This document shows, one piece after another, positions 17,502 to 27,123 of a stretch of DNA of 64,000 nucleotides. Every line of letters begins with the position of its first letter. The stretch's first letter is position 1. The stretch lies in the NCBI RefSeq assembly GCF_024055895.1, contig NZ_JAMXLE010000004.1:124001-188000 (forward strand), written 5' to 3'. This DNA comes from Rhizobium sp. L1K21. GTDB lineage: Bacteria; Pseudomonadota; Alphaproteobacteria; Rhizobiales; Rhizobiaceae. The notes below the pieces were generated by a model that was not told where the DNA came from, searched no databases, and worked only from the letters and a program-made list of their open reading frames with translations. Position numbers and translations under genes: made by a program.

Positions 17502-18673
17502 CTGCGGCCATACCGGGTGACGGCCAGCGCCAGAACCATCAGCGCGCTGCCGATAATGCCAAGACCGGCAATGCCCCAGAGGGTCGATGTGGTCACAGTG
17601 ACGCGGAAATTGGAGCTGTCGGAAAGTCCGTCGCCGCGGGCGTTCACGGTCACCATGTAATCGCCGGCGATGGCCTTGTCGGTCGGCGTCATATGCACGG
17701 CTACCTGCTGATCGCTGCCGGGAGCCAGTTGGTCAATGGTCTTGGGGTCCATTTCCACCTTCCAGCCGGAGGGGGCGCTGGCGGAAAGCTTGATATCCTG
17801 TGCCGGCGCGCTGCCGGAGTTGGAGACGGTGTAATCGAAAACCTGCTCCTTGCCGGCTTCCGCCTGTCCGGAGAGGCGTCCATCCTTGGTGGAAAGCGCC
17901 AGATTCGGCTGGCCGGTCAACTGCAGCAGAAGCCCGGTCTTGGCGTTCATGTCGGCATTTGCGGCAGCCACCGCCACCTTGTAGTCTCCGGCGGCAACAT
18001 CAGCGGGCGGTTTCACCGAAAGTTTCACCGTCTTCGATTCGCCAGCCTTCAGCGGAAGGCTTGCCAGTTCCTGATTGCCGTATTGCTCCTTGAAGGTGGT
18101 CTGGAAACCATCGGGCGCATTTGCAAGCAGGTTCAGCGTTGTGTCGTTCTCGCTCTCGTTCTTGATGGTCAGGTCGTAGTCGAAGGAAGATTTCGGTGTG
18201 CCGCGCAACGCTGGCAGTTTGGCCTCCAAAGACAGGCTTGCCGGTTTGCCCTCGGCCATGGTCATTTCAATGGGCAAGGTCAGCATCGTTCCGTTTTCGG
18301 TATTGCCCTGCAGGGTGAAGTTATACTGGCCAGGTTTGATATCCTTGGGCGGGGTGACCTTGAGCTGCAGGTGGGCGGTGTCGTCCGGCATGGCGTAAGC
18401 TGCGGAAATCGGCTTTCCGCTGCCCTGCAGTTCCCAGGTCCAACCGGACGGCAGGTCCCTCACTGAGAATTCGACCCGCTGCGGCGGTTCTTCGGAATTC
18501 GCGAGATTGATGGAAAGCGTCGCCTCCTGTCCGATGCTTTCCGTGATGGCGGGATAATCCGTCGTCAACCAAAGGCCCTGCGGCTTCATGTTATCGGCGA
18601 AAGAAGAATTTGCTCCAGCGAGCAGCACACCGGCAGCGGTCGCGGCCAGTGTCATGCGGTGAAAACGAACCAT
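17498..18673 (-). CDS. NEW3-domain, membrane-anchored surface protein
   Basis: Protein of 391 residues with a signal peptide (MVRFHRMTLAATAAGVLLAGANSSFA), several Ig-like NEW3 repeats (VEFSVRDLPSGWTWELQG, LNLLANAPDGFQTTF and LSASAPSGWKVEMDP mark three of them) and one C-terminal helix with a basic stop (ALMVLALAVTRYGRR). It should stand in the periplasm, anchored to the inner membrane. GGAG lies 9 nt before the chosen ATG. Coupling to an ABC exporter suggests it captures or presents the transported substrate. That role is inference. Confidence 0.87.
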   Translation of the reverse strand: MVRFHRMTLAATAAGVLLAGANSSFADNMKPQGLWLTTDYPAITESIGQEATLSINLANSEEPPQRVEFSVRDLPSGWTWELQGSGKPISAAYAMPDDTAHLQLKVTPPKDIKPGQYNFTLQGNTENGTMLTLPIEMTMAEGKPASLSLEAKLPALRGTPKSSFDYDLTIKNESENDTTLNLLANAPDGFQTTFKEQYGNQELASLPLKAGESKTVKLSVKPPADVAAGDYKVAVAAANADMNAKTGLLLQLTGQPNLALSTKDGRLSGQAEAGKEQVFDYTVSNSGSAPAQDIKLSASAPSGWKVEMDPKTIDQLAPGSDQQVAVHMTPTDKAIAGDYMVTVNARGDGLSDSSNFRVTVTTSTLWGIAGLGIIGSALMVLALAVTRYGRR

Positions 18674-18881
18674 CGTATCACTCTCCATTTGATCTTGATG
18701 TGTTTCCGACGGCAAAGGTCAGAAAGGCCTTTGTCACCTCCCGATCCCAGGATAGGCGCGCAAACGCTCAGCTCGAATTTTGACAAAAAGGGGGCAGGAA
18801 AATTACGGTTTGTTCATGTTACAGCCGCATTACCGCCACATCCGCAAAACGGCCTGAGGCGCGTTGTCGCAGCAGCTGGAA

Positions 18882-20699
18882 TCAGCCTTCCAGCTCCTCG
18901 CGCAGCATCTCAAGTTCCAGCCATTCCTCTTCCATTGCGACTATGCTGTCGCGCAGCTTTTGCAGGTCGGCGGCCGCTTTGTTGAAGCCAGCCGGGTCCT
19001 TGTTGAAAAAGGCTGGATCAGCCATCTTTTCCTCCAGCTTGGCCGCCTTGGCTTCTGCTTCTTCCATCTGCCTGGGCAGGTTTTCGAGCGCGAATTTCTG
19101 TTTGTAGGAAAGCTTGCCCTGGCCCTTCGGTTTTTCCGGCTGGCTCGCAGGCGCTTTTGCTTTTTCCTTCTTTGCCTCGGCGCGCTCTTCCTTTTCGGTC
19201 AGCTTGCGCTGGGCGAGCATGTCGGAATAGCCGCCTGCATATTCGATCCAGCGCCCATCGGGATTTTCCGGGTTTGCGGGCGCAATTGTCGAGGTCACGG
19301 TGCGGTCGAGGAAATCGCGGTCGTGCGAAACGAGAAGCACGGTGCCGGGGAAACCGGCCACGATCTCCTGCAACAGATCAAGCGTTTCAATGTCGAGGTC
19401 GTTGGTTGGCTCGTCGAGAATGAGCAGGTTTGCTGGACGTGAGAGAATGCGCGCCAGCATCAGCCGTGCCCGTTCACCACCGGAAAGCTCCCGGATCGGC
19501 GTTCGCGCCTGTTCCGGCTGAAAGAGGAAATCCTTCATATAGCCGGTCACATGGCGCTGTTCGCCGTTAATGACCAGGCTCTCGCCGCGCCCGTCCGTCA
19601 GGTAATGCGCCAGCGTGTCATCCAGATTGAGATCTTCCCGGCGCTGATCGAGTGTTGCAATTTCCAGATTGGTTCCGAGCTTCAGCATGCCTTCGTCGGG
19701 CTCAAGCTGGCCCGTCAGCATTTTCAGAAGCGTTGTCTTGCCGGCACCATTCGGACCGACAAAACCGATCCGGTCGCCGCGGTGCACGCGCATGGAGAAG
19801 GGCGCAACGATGGTTCGTTCGCCAAAGGACTTGGCGATCTTCTCGGCTTCGATCACCAGCTTGCCGGATTCCCTGGCGTCGGCAACCTGCGCCTTGGCCT
19901 GGCCTTGCGGTCCCTGATGTTCGCGGTAAGCCTTGCGCATATCCTGCAGTTCGCCCACACGGCGCATATTGCGTTTGCGCCGCGCCGTCACGCCGTAGCG
20001 CATCCAATGTTCTTCGCGCTCGATGGCCTTGCCGAGTTTGTGCTGGGCTTCGGCTTCTTCTTCCAGAACTTTGTCGCGCCACTCTTCAAAATCGGCAAAG
20101 CCCTTTTCAAGCCGCCGTGCGGTGCCGCGGTCGAGCCACACGGTGGCGGTGGAGACCTTTTCCAGAAAACGGCGGTCGTGCGAGATCAGAACCAGAGCGG
20201 AGCGGGTTTTCTGCAGTTCGCCTTCCAGCCATTCAATGGTTGTCAGATCCAGATGGTTGGTCGGCTCGTCCAGCAATAAAATATCAGGTTCAGGCGCCAG
20301 AACGCGGGCAAGAGCTGCACGGCGCGCCTCACCACCTGAGAGATTTTTCGGGTTCTCAGTGCCTGCAAGCCCCAGATGTTCCAGCAGATATTGAACACGG
20401 TAAGGATCATCGCCGGGACCAAGGCCAGCTTGGGCATAGGCCTCCACCGTTTCAAAAGCGCCGAAATCCGGGGCCTGTTCAAGGTAGCGGATGGTAGCAG
20501 AAGGATGGCGGAAAATTTCGCCACTTTGGGCTTCCGCGAGGCCTGCGGCAATCTTGAGCAGGGTCGATTTGCCGGAACCATTGCGGCCCACAAGGCAAAT
20601 CCGGTCGCCCGGTTCCACCTGCAGTTCAGCGCCCGCCAGCAGCGGCGTGCCGCCAAAGGTGAGATGAATATCGTCGAGTTTCAGAATGGGTGGGGCCAA
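18882..20699 (-). CDS. uup: ABC-F ATPase Uup
   Basis: Soluble tandem ABC ATPase of 605 residues. The first domain has GRNGSGKSTL, SGGEARRAALAR and LLLDEPTNHLDL. The second has GPNGAGKTTL, SGGERARLMLAR and LILDEPTNDLDI. A linker of charged helices joins them, and the last 100 residues form the coiled-coil DNA/ribosome-binding tail typical of Uup. ABC-F proteins act on ribosomes. Uup also affects precise transposon excision in E. coli. The start is TTG, supported by AGGAG 6 nt upstream and overlap with the end of the thiN gene. Confidence 0.93.
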   Translation of the reverse strand: MAPPILKLDDIHLTFGGTPLLAGAELQVEPGDRICLVGRNGSGKSTLLKIAAGLAEAQSGEIFRHPSATIRYLEQAPDFGAFETVEAYAQAGLGPGDDPYRVQYLLEHLGLAGTENPKNLSGGEARRAALARVLAPEPDILLLDEPTNHLDLTTIEWLEGELQKTRSALVLISHDRRFLEKVSTATVWLDRGTARRLEKGFADFEEWRDKVLEEEAEAQHKLGKAIEREEHWMRYGVTARRKRNMRRVGELQDMRKAYREHQGPQGQAKAQVADARESGKLVIEAEKIAKSFGERTIVAPFSMRVHRGDRIGFVGPNGAGKTTLLKMLTGQLEPDEGMLKLGTNLEIATLDQRREDLNLDDTLAHYLTDGRGESLVINGEQRHVTGYMKDFLFQPEQARTPIRELSGGERARLMLARILSRPANLLILDEPTNDLDIETLDLLQEIVAGFPGTVLLVSHDRDFLDRTVTSTIAPANPENPDGRWIEYAGGYSDMLAQRKLTEKEERAEAKKEKAKAPASQPEKPKGQGKLSYKQKFALENLPRQMEEAEAKAAKLEEKMADPAFFNKDPAGFNKAAADLQKLRDSIVAMEEEWLELEMLREELEG

Positions 20700-20700
20700 G

Positions 20701-21345
20701 TCAGGCTCCTGTCAGGTCAAAGGGGCGGGCCAGCAAAATGGCTTTACCGCTGCCGATTGTTATGGTGACCGGGCCGAGCGCAACATTGGAAATCGTGCGC
20801 GATGAGCCCAGCTGCAATTGAATAGCATCCAATGGATAGCGTGCATTGGAAATGGAGAGATCGCTCAGATCGGAAAAGGCGATAATCGAAAAGAGGCTTT
20901 CTTCCGGCAGATTGAAAATCCGTTCGCCTGCTTCCAGCGGCCAAGCCTCCTCTTCGCCGGAGGTCAATGTAACGGATATGCCCTTCTCCTGCAAAGACAA
21001 GCCAAAAAGCAGGTGCATCAAGGCGTGGTCGGTGCGTTCCCCGCCGAGTGCGCCGACAAAAATCAGCGATGTCGCACCGCGGTCCAGCGCTGCCTTGGCG
21101 GCGATTGCCCCATCGGTGTCAGACTTTTTCGGATCAAAAGGACGTTGCGGAACGTTGGGCCATTCTGCGCGCAACTCGGCGGAGGCGGAATCGAAATCGC
21201 CGACCCACAGTTCGGGCGTCAGGCCCAGCACCTTGGCATGGCGCATGCCGCTGTCGGCGGCAACGGATCGCGTGCCGGCCACAAGCGCTGCCGTGCGCTT
21301 ACTCGGTGTGAAATTGCCGCCAAGAAGAATGGTGAAGACCGTCAT
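20701..21345 (-). CDS. thiN: Thiamine pyrophosphokinase
   Basis: Enzyme of 214 residues that converts thiamine to thiamine diphosphate with ATP. Motifs include LLGGNFTPS, AADSGMRHA, VGDFDSAS and KKSDTDGAIAAKAAL with the following GGERTDHALMHL, which bind Mg-ATP. The frame is open 18 codons further upstream, but the family begins at MTVFTILLGG. It is divergent from the thiamine-uptake operon, so uptake and activation of thiamine sit back to back. Confidence 0.92.
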   Translation of the reverse strand: MTVFTILLGGNFTPSKRTAALVAGTRSVAADSGMRHAKVLGLTPELWVGDFDSASAELRAEWPNVPQRPFDPKKSDTDGAIAAKAALDRGATSLIFVGALGGERTDHALMHLLFGLSLQEKGISVTLTSGEEEAWPLEAGERIFNLPEESLFSIIAFSDLSDLSISNARYPLDAIQLQLGSSRTISNVALGPVTITIGSGKAILLARPFDLTGA

Positions 21346-21427
21346 ATCCGCGCCAATAGCGCAAAGCGCCCGGCAAGCAAAGCGTAATCGAACTTGCAAT
21401 GCGCAATAGCCGGCGTTAAAGCTCGTG

Positions 21428-21519
21428 TCGCTCTAACGGGGTGCCCATTTGCTGGGCTGAGAGGCTTTGTGCCAACCCGAGGAACCTGATCCGGCTAGCA
21501 CCGGCGGAGGGATTAGACG
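21428..21519 (+). promoter_or_regulatory. TPP riboswitch (THI element)
   Basis: Contains the hallmark segments GGGGTGCC, GCTGAGA, ACCCGAGGAACCTGATC, CCGGCTAGCACCGG and GGAGGGA, closed by a TCTAA/TTAGA P1 stem. It is the leader of thiBPQ and should reduce uptake-gene expression when thiamine diphosphate is plentiful. The element ends about 55 nt before the thiB start. The ribosome site lies in between, so control of translation is likely. Confidence 0.95.
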
Positions 21520-21573
21520 TCTTGAATGCCCAAGAAGCGCCTATCCCCGAAATCGAAAAGAGAGGAGGCGCTG

Positions 21574-22584
21574 ATGCGCAAGATAACCATTTCACTTCTT
21601 ACGGCTGCGGCCGCATTGACCGTTTCGGCCACGTCCCATGCCGCAGACAAGGTCTTGACCGTCTACACCTATGAAAGCTTCACTGCCGAGTGGGGTCCGG
21701 GCCCCAAGGTCAAGGAGGCCTTTGAAAAGAGCTGCGGCTGCGAGGTCAATTTTGTTGGGGTGGAAGACGGCGTTGCTTTGCTCAACCGTCTGAAGCTTGA
21801 GGGTGAGGAGACCAAAGCTGATATTGTGCTCGGTCTCGACACGGGTCTGATTGCTGACGCCAAAGCAACCGGACTTTTTGCGCCCGCTGATGTCGATACG
21901 TCCGCCGTGTCTGTTCCCGGCGGCTTTTCCGATGAAGTTTTCGTTCCTTACGATTACGGTCATTTCGCCGTGGTCTACGATACCGAGGCGATGCAAAATC
22001 CGCCGAAGAGCATGCAGGAACTGGTCGACGGCGATGCGTCGCAGAAGATCGTGATCGAAGACCCGCGCACCTCGACGCCGGGCCTTGGCCTGCTGCTCTG
22101 GGTGAAGTCCATCTATGGCGACAAGGCGGGCGAGGCATGGTCCAAGCTCAAGGACCGCGTTCTCACCGTTACGCCCGGCTGGTCTGAGGCCTATGGCATG
22201 TTCACCAATGGTGAAGCGCCGATGGTTTTGTCTTATACGACCTCTCCGGCCTATCACATGATTGCCGAGGATACGGACCGTTATCAGGCTGCATCTTTCT
22301 CCGAGGGTCATTATATTCAGATCGAAGTGGCCGGACGCACCAAAACGAGCGAAAATCCGGAGCTTGCCAAGAGATTCCTCTCCTTCATGGTCAGCCCGGC
22401 CTTTCAGGATATCATCCCTGAAACCAACTGGATGTTCCCGGCTGCCAAAACATCTGCGCCACTGGCCGATGCATTCGACAAGCTGGTTCATCCGGAAAAC
22501 ACGTTCCTCATGAGTGCCGAAGAGGTCTCCGCCAACCGTAAGGCGTGGGTGGATGAATGGCTTGCGGCCATGGGCACCCGGTAA
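21574..22584 (+). CDS. thiB: Thiamine ABC transporter substrate-binding protein
   Basis: Periplasmic thiamine/TPP-binding protein of 336 residues with a signal peptide ([20 protein letters not shown]). Family stretches include [32 protein letters not shown] and [23 protein letters not shown] precedes the ATG. A longer frame starts inside the riboswitch and is rejected. It is the first gene of a coupled thiBPQ operon. Confidence 0.95.
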   Translation: MRKITISLLTAAAALTVSATSHAADKVLTVYTYESFTAEWGPGPKVKEAFEKSCGCEVNFVGVEDGVALLNRLKLEGEETKADIVLGLDTGLIADAKATGLFAPADVDTSAVSVPGGFSDEVFVPYDYGHFAVVYDTEAMQNPPKSMQELVDGDASQKIVIEDPRTSTPGLGLLLWVKSIYGDKAGEAWSKLKDRVLTVTPGWSEAYGMFTNGEAPMVLSYTTSPAYHMIAEDTDRYQAASFSEGHYIQIEVAGRTKTSENPELAKRFLSFMVSPAFQDIIPETNWMFPAAKTSAPLADAFDKLVHPENTFLMSAEEVSANRKAWVDEWLAAMGTR

Positions 22585-24197
22585 TGGCCAAGGCCGCGGG
22601 GCGCAGCTTCAATGCCGATATTGCCGCCGGGACACTTGCTCTCTGCGGCATAGCCGGTTTTGTGCTCGCGGCCATCTTTCCTCTGTTGCGCATCGGCAGT
22701 TCGGGGCTCACGGAGGTCATTTTCTCGGCCAGGACGCTTTATATTCTGCAGTTCACGCTTTGGCAGGCGTTTTTATCGACCGCACTCTCCATCCTCTGTG
22801 CCATTCCCGTGGCAAGTGCGCTTGCCCGGCGGCCGCAGTTTCCCGGCCGTATCTGGATTGTGCGCCTGATGGCGGCACCCATGGGCTTGCCCGCACTTGT
22901 GGGTGCCTTCGGTATTCTTGCTGTCTGGGGCCGACAGGGCATATTGAACGACGGGCTCAACGCGCTCGGATTTGAGCGTCCTATCAGTATCTACGGCCTT
23001 TCCGGCATTCTGGTTGCGCATGTATTTTTCAACTGGCCGCTGGCTGCACGGCTCATTCTGGCCGGACTTGAGCGACTGCCGCCGCAATATTGGCGGCTTT
23101 CCGTCAGCCTCGGCATGGGGTCCTGGCAGATTTTTCGTTTCGTGGAATGGCCGGCCATCCTGCGGCTTCTGCCGGGTATCGCAGGGCTCATCTTCATGCT
23201 GTGCGCGACGTCGTTCACGCTGGTCCTGCTGCTGGGCGGCGGGCCTGCATCCACGACGTTGGAAGTGGCCATTTATCAGGCCCTGAAATTTGACTTTGAT
23301 CCGCCTTTGGCCGTGGCGCTCAGTTTGCTTCAGGTCGGCCTTATGGGCTTGCTGCTGGCGGCTCTCTCCTTGATGCCTTCCGCGCAGGAAGACCGCGCCC
23401 TCACACAGATGGGCTATCGCCGCTATGATGGTGCCGGTCTGTCAATGCGCCTTCTGGATGGCGTCTTCATCCTTGCCCTCGTTGTGTTCTGTGCCTCGCC
23501 GCTTGTTGCTGTTGCCGCCAAAGGAGTCAGCGCATCCATCGTTGATCTGACCGCGCGACCGCTGTTCTGGCGGGCAGCAGGCACCAGCGCGCTGATTGCG
23601 GGCTCAGCGGCTCTTATCTCGGTCTTTCTCGCCTATTGCCTTTCGGTGGCGCGTTTCACGCTGGGTGAAAACAAAGCCGGCTATGCAAGATTGCTTTCGG
23701 CCCTCATGTCAGGTGCCGGGTCGCTTATCCTTGTCGTGCCGCCTGTTGTGTTGGCAACGGGTTGGTTTCTGGTCCTGCGCGGGCGCGGAGAGAGCCTTCC
23801 GATCATTCTGGTCACCATTATCAATGCCTTGATGGCGCTTCCCTTTGCCATACGTGTCCTTGAACCGGCTATCGTCAGCCACCGGTTGCGGGTGGAGCGG
23901 TTGGCGCAGAGCCTGGGTATTCTCGGTCTGGCCCGGCTTCGCATCGTTGACTGGCCGGTGCTGCGAAAGCCGCTTGCCATGGGCTGGGCCTTTGCTGCGG
24001 CGCTTTCGCTGGGTGATCTCGGTGCGGTAGCCCTTTTCGGCGGCAATCAGATCGTTACGCTGCCCTGGCTGATGTATTCGAGCCTCGGCAGTTATCGCAG
24101 CGACGATGCGGCAGCGATTGCGTTTCTTTTGGCGATCATCTGCCTCACACTTGCCATTGCCGGAGCGCCGCGCGGAACGCAGGAGAAGGCGATTTGA
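22584..24197 (+). CDS. thiP: Thiamine ABC transporter permease
   Basis: Permease of 537 residues formed by two fused membrane domains, about twelve helices in all, as in other ThiP proteins. Each half has its EAA loop for contact with the ATPase (around WRLSVSLGMGSWQIFRFVEW and VERLAQSLGILGLARLRIVD). The start codon overlaps the thiB stop by one base (TAATG). Confidence 0.95.
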   Translation: MAKAAGRSFNADIAAGTLALCGIAGFVLAAIFPLLRIGSSGLTEVIFSARTLYILQFTLWQAFLSTALSILCAIPVASALARRPQFPGRIWIVRLMAAPMGLPALVGAFGILAVWGRQGILNDGLNALGFERPISIYGLSGILVAHVFFNWPLAARLILAGLERLPPQYWRLSVSLGMGSWQIFRFVEWPAILRLLPGIAGLIFMLCATSFTLVLLLGGGPASTTLEVAIYQALKFDFDPPLAVALSLLQVGLMGLLLAALSLMPSAQEDRALTQMGYRRYDGAGLSMRLLDGVFILALVVFCASPLVAVAAKGVSASIVDLTARPLFWRAAGTSALIAGSAALISVFLAYCLSVARFTLGENKAGYARLLSALMSGAGSLILVVPPVVLATGWFLVLRGRGESLPIILVTIINALMALPFAIRVLEPAIVSHRLRVERLAQSLGILGLARLRIVDWPVLRKPLAMGWAFAAALSLGDLGAVALFGGNQIVTLPWLMYSSLGSYRSDDAAAIAFLLAIICLTLAIAGAPRGTQEKAI

Positions 24198-24835
24198 CAG
24201 CCGATATCGACCTCGACAATGTTCGTCTGAAACTCGGGAATGCAGAATTTCACTTCCATAGGCATATCGATGCGGGTTCCTTTGTGGCCGTCACCGGCCC
24301 TTCGGGTTCGGGCAAGACGACGCTTTTTAATCTGATTGCCGGGTTTGTGGCACCTGACACGGGTGCGGTCAGGATTGGGCAGGCGATAATGAATGACACG
24401 CCGCCGGCTGCGCGCCCGGTCTCGCTGATTTTCCAGGACCACAACCTGTTTGCTCATCTTAATGTGTTCAAAAATGTTGCACTGGGCATTCATCCGGCCC
24501 TGCGCCTCAAGGGCGAAGATCGCGCACGCATTGACGTCGCGCTGGAGGAGGTGGGACTTGCCGGTTTTGGGGAGCGGATGCCGGGCTCTCTTTCGGGGGG
24601 AGAGCGGCAGCGGGTCGCGTTTGCCCGCGCGCTGGTCCGCAAACGCCCGGTTTTATTGCTGGATGAGCCTTTTGCGTCACTTGATCCGCATCTGCGGGTC
24701 GAAATGGGCGCCTTGCTCACCAAACTCCACCGCCGCGAGGGTGCAACGATCCTGATCATCACCCACGAACCGGCTGAAGCCGAGAGGCTTGCCAATTACA
24801 CCATTCGCATCGAAAACGGCAGAATCGCGGGTTGA
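24194..24835 (+). CDS. thiQ: Thiamine ABC transporter ATP-binding protein
   Basis: ABC ATPase of 213 residues, short as usual for ThiQ. Walker A GPSGSGKTTL, Q-loop LIFQDHNLFAHL, signature LSGGERQRVAFARAL, Walker B VLLLDEPFASLDP, switch His in IITHEPAEAERL. The TTG start overlaps the thiP stop by 4 bp. It drives thiamine import with ThiB and ThiP. Confidence 0.95.
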   Translation: MTADIDLDNVRLKLGNAEFHFHRHIDAGSFVAVTGPSGSGKTTLFNLIAGFVAPDTGAVRIGQAIMNDTPPAARPVSLIFQDHNLFAHLNVFKNVALGIHPALRLKGEDRARIDVALEEVGLAGFGERMPGSLSGGERQRVAFARALVRKRPVLLLDEPFASLDPHLRVEMGALLTKLHRREGATILIITHEPAEAERLANYTIRIENGRIAG

Positions 24836-24871
24836 ATGCGCGTGCGCCACAATTTGGCCGTTGCCCTGTGT

Positions 24872-24889
24872 AACCGGATTTTTCCGGTT
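24872..24889 (+). terminator. Hairpin after thiQ
   Basis: AACCGGA and TCCGGTT form a perfect 7-bp stem with a 4-base loop 36 bp past thiQ. No T-run follows, so it may be a weak terminator or an mRNA end-stabilising structure. Confidence 0.35.
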
Positions 24890-24984
24890 CCGCCTATGCA
24901 AAGGCAATCCAAATCGGATAAGTTGAAAGCGTTCAAGCCTGCCATCCGGGCTTGGCGGCAATCAGGATGGTCTTTGATCGGTCT

Positions 24985-26493
24985 ATGGAAAAGAGAAACG
25001 CGCAATTGAAATCATGCGGCCTGCAAGCGCGCCGCAGGGCGGGGTTTATTGGCGTTTTGCCGGTTCTCTTGACGCTTTCGTCATGCCAGAGCGTGTTCAA
25101 TCTATCGGGCAGCGATGATATTGGCCCTTCGCGCTCGCCGCAGATCGTTTCCGAGGTTCAGAAGAATGATCCGCGTGCCCAGCTTGGTGCGCGTGAGCAT
25201 CCGAATATTCTTGCGAGCTACGGCGGCGAATACAAGGATGAGAAAACCGAGCGGCTGGTGGCGCGCATCGTGGGTGCCTTGACGCAGGCTTCGGACAATC
25301 CGGCCCAATCCTATCGCATCACCATCCTCAATTCCCCTGCGATCAATGCTTTTGCGCTGCCGGGCGGCTATCTGTATGTTACGCGCGGCCTTCTGGCGCT
25401 TGCCAATGATGCTTCGGAAGTCGCAGCCGTTCTGTCTCATGAAATGGCGCATGTGACCGCAAACCATGGCATTCAGCGCCAACAGCGCGAAGAGGCCGAG
25501 GTGATTGCCAGCAAGGTTGCTGCCGAGCTTCTTTCCAGCGATCTGGCGGGGCAGGAGGCTTTGGCGCGCGGCAAGCTTCGGCTGGCTGCTTTCTCGCGTA
25601 ATCAGGAGCTGCAGGCTGATGTCATCGGTGTGCGCACTCTGGGGGAAGCGGGTTATGACCCATATGCGGCGGCACGCTTCCTTGAATCCATGGCCGCCTA
25701 CGCAAAATTCACCGCAGGTGACAACAATACCGATAACAGTCTGGACTTTCTGTCCAGCCACCCGAATGCGCCGCAGCGCGTGGAGCTGGCGCGCCGGCAT
25801 GCGCGTGCTTTCGGCCAGGAAGGGCAAGTTGGCGATGTGGGCCGCGATTATTATCTCGAAGGCATTGATGGCCTGCTTTACGGCGATCGGCCGGAAGAGG
25901 GTTACGTGCGCGGGCGGACATTCCTGCATTCGGGACTTGGTATCCGCTTCGATGTGCCGCCGGGCTTTGACATCGACAACAAGGCAGAGGCTGTTCTTGC
26001 CACTGGCCCCGGCGACACTGCGGTGCGTTTCGACGGTGTGTCTGCCAGCGAGCGCATTTCGCTGCCCGATTATATTCAAAGCGGTTGGGTCACCGGTCTG
26101 AAACCGGAAACCATCAAGTCTATCGATCTCAATGGCCTCGAAGCGGCTACGGCGCGTGCAAGCGCCGACCGGTGGGATTTTGACGTGACCGTCATCCGCA
26201 TCGACAAGCAGATCTATCGGTTCCTGACTGCCGTGCCGAAGGGATCGGCCAACCTGGAACGCGTTGCCTCCTCCATCCGCAACAGCTTCCGCAAGATGAA
26301 CGCGTCTGAAATCGCTTCCCTGAAACCGCTCAGGGTGCGCGTGGTCACGGTGCGGCCCGGCGACACGGTCGCAAGTCTTGCTGGACGCATGCGTGGCACG
26401 GATCGCAAGCTTGAGCTTTTCCGTCTCATTAATGCGCTGCCGGTGGGCGGCTCGGTTTCAGCCGGTCAGAAGGTCAAGATTATCTCCGAATAA
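24985..26493 (+). CDS. M48-family metalloprotease lipoprotein with LysM-like tail
   Basis: Zinc protease of 502 residues. The N-terminus is a lipoprotein signal ending at Cys34 (LTLSSC). HEMAH (residues 152-156) with a downstream Glu in NQELQADVIG supplies the zinc site. The last 55 residues resemble a LysM unit (VTVRPGDTVASLAGRM). Periplasmic BepA/LoiP-type enzymes of this family take part in outer-membrane protein quality control. The start is uncertain: ATG at 24967 or 24985 are both possible and neither has an ideal ribosome site. Confidence 0.87.
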   Translation: MEKRNAQLKSCGLQARRRAGFIGVLPVLLTLSSCQSVFNLSGSDDIGPSRSPQIVSEVQKNDPRAQLGAREHPNILASYGGEYKDEKTERLVARIVGALTQASDNPAQSYRITILNSPAINAFALPGGYLYVTRGLLALANDASEVAAVLSHEMAHVTANHGIQRQQREEAEVIASKVAAELLSSDLAGQEALARGKLRLAAFSRNQELQADVIGVRTLGEAGYDPYAAARFLESMAAYAKFTAGDNNTDNSLDFLSSHPNAPQRVELARRHARAFGQEGQVGDVGRDYYLEGIDGLLYGDRPEEGYVRGRTFLHSGLGIRFDVPPGFDIDNKAEAVLATGPGDTAVRFDGVSASERISLPDYIQSGWVTGLKPETIKSIDLNGLEAATARASADRWDFDVTVIRIDKQIYRFLTAVPKGSANLERVASSIRNSFRKMNASEIASLKPLRVRVVTVRPGDTVASLAGRMRGTDRKLELFRLINALPVGGSVSAGQKVKIISE

Positions 26494-26495
26494 GC

Positions 26496-26523
26496 AAAAA
26501 CCCCGGTTTTGAGGCCGGGGTTC
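26496..26523. terminator. Bidirectional terminator, M48 protease / carD
   Basis: CCCCGG and CCGGGG pair across an 8-base loop. On the minus strand it runs into TTTTTGC, ending carD. On the plus strand it is followed by the weaker TTCT, behind the protease stop codon. Confidence 0.8.
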
Positions 26524-26553
26524 TCGGTATTCTGTTCTAACGAATGGCGATTG

Positions 26554-27123
26554 TTATGCCGCTTCTTCGTCCTGATCTTCTTCGTCGACTGTCTTGCCGC
26601 GCTTCGGACCCTTGTTGAGATTCACCTCAATCAGGCGCACGGCCTCGGTTTCAGACACCTTGTTCACAGCCGCGATTTCGCGTGCCATACGGTCGAGGGC
26701 GGCTTCATAAAGCTGACGCTCGGAATAGGACTGCTCAGGCTGGTTTTCTGCGCGATAAAGGTCACGAACGACTTCAGCGATGGAAATCAGGTCGCCGGAA
26801 TTGATCTTTGCATCATATTCCTGTGCGCGGCGCGACCACATGGTGCGCTTGACGCGGGCCTTGCCCTGAAGAACCTTCAAGGAGCGATCGACGAAATCGG
26901 TCTCGGAAAGTTTGCGCATGCCGATGCTGACGGCTTTCGCTACCGGCACTTTCAGGCGCATTTTGTCTTTTTCAAAGTCAATGACAAAGAGCTCGAGCTT
27001 CATGCCCGCGACTTCCTGCTCTTCGATAGCGGTAATCTGCCCCACGCCATGAGCCGGATACACGATGGATTCACCGGTCTTGAAGTTGTGGCGGTTGGCT
27101 GATTTTTTCTGCTGGGTCGTCAT
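26554..27123 (-). CDS. carD: CarD-family transcription regulator
   Basis: Protein of 189 residues with the N-terminal RNA-polymerase-interaction (Tudor-like) domain (ESIVYPAHGVGQITAIEEQEVAG) and helical C-terminal DNA-binding part (RTMWSRRAQEYDAKINSGD). CarD binds the RNA polymerase beta lobe and stabilises open complexes, often at rRNA promoters. The tail is acidic (EEDQDEE). AGGGAG lies 12 nt before the chosen ATG. A TTG three codons earlier is too close to it. Confidence 0.93.
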   Translation of the reverse strand: MTTQQKKSANRHNFKTGESIVYPAHGVGQITAIEEQEVAGMKLELFVIDFEKDKMRLKVPVAKAVSIGMRKLSETDFVDRSLKVLQGKARVKRTMWSRRAQEYDAKINSGDLISIAEVVRDLYRAENQPEQSYSERQLYEAALDRMAREIAAVNKVSETEAVRLIEVNLNKGPKRGKTVDEEDQDEEAA

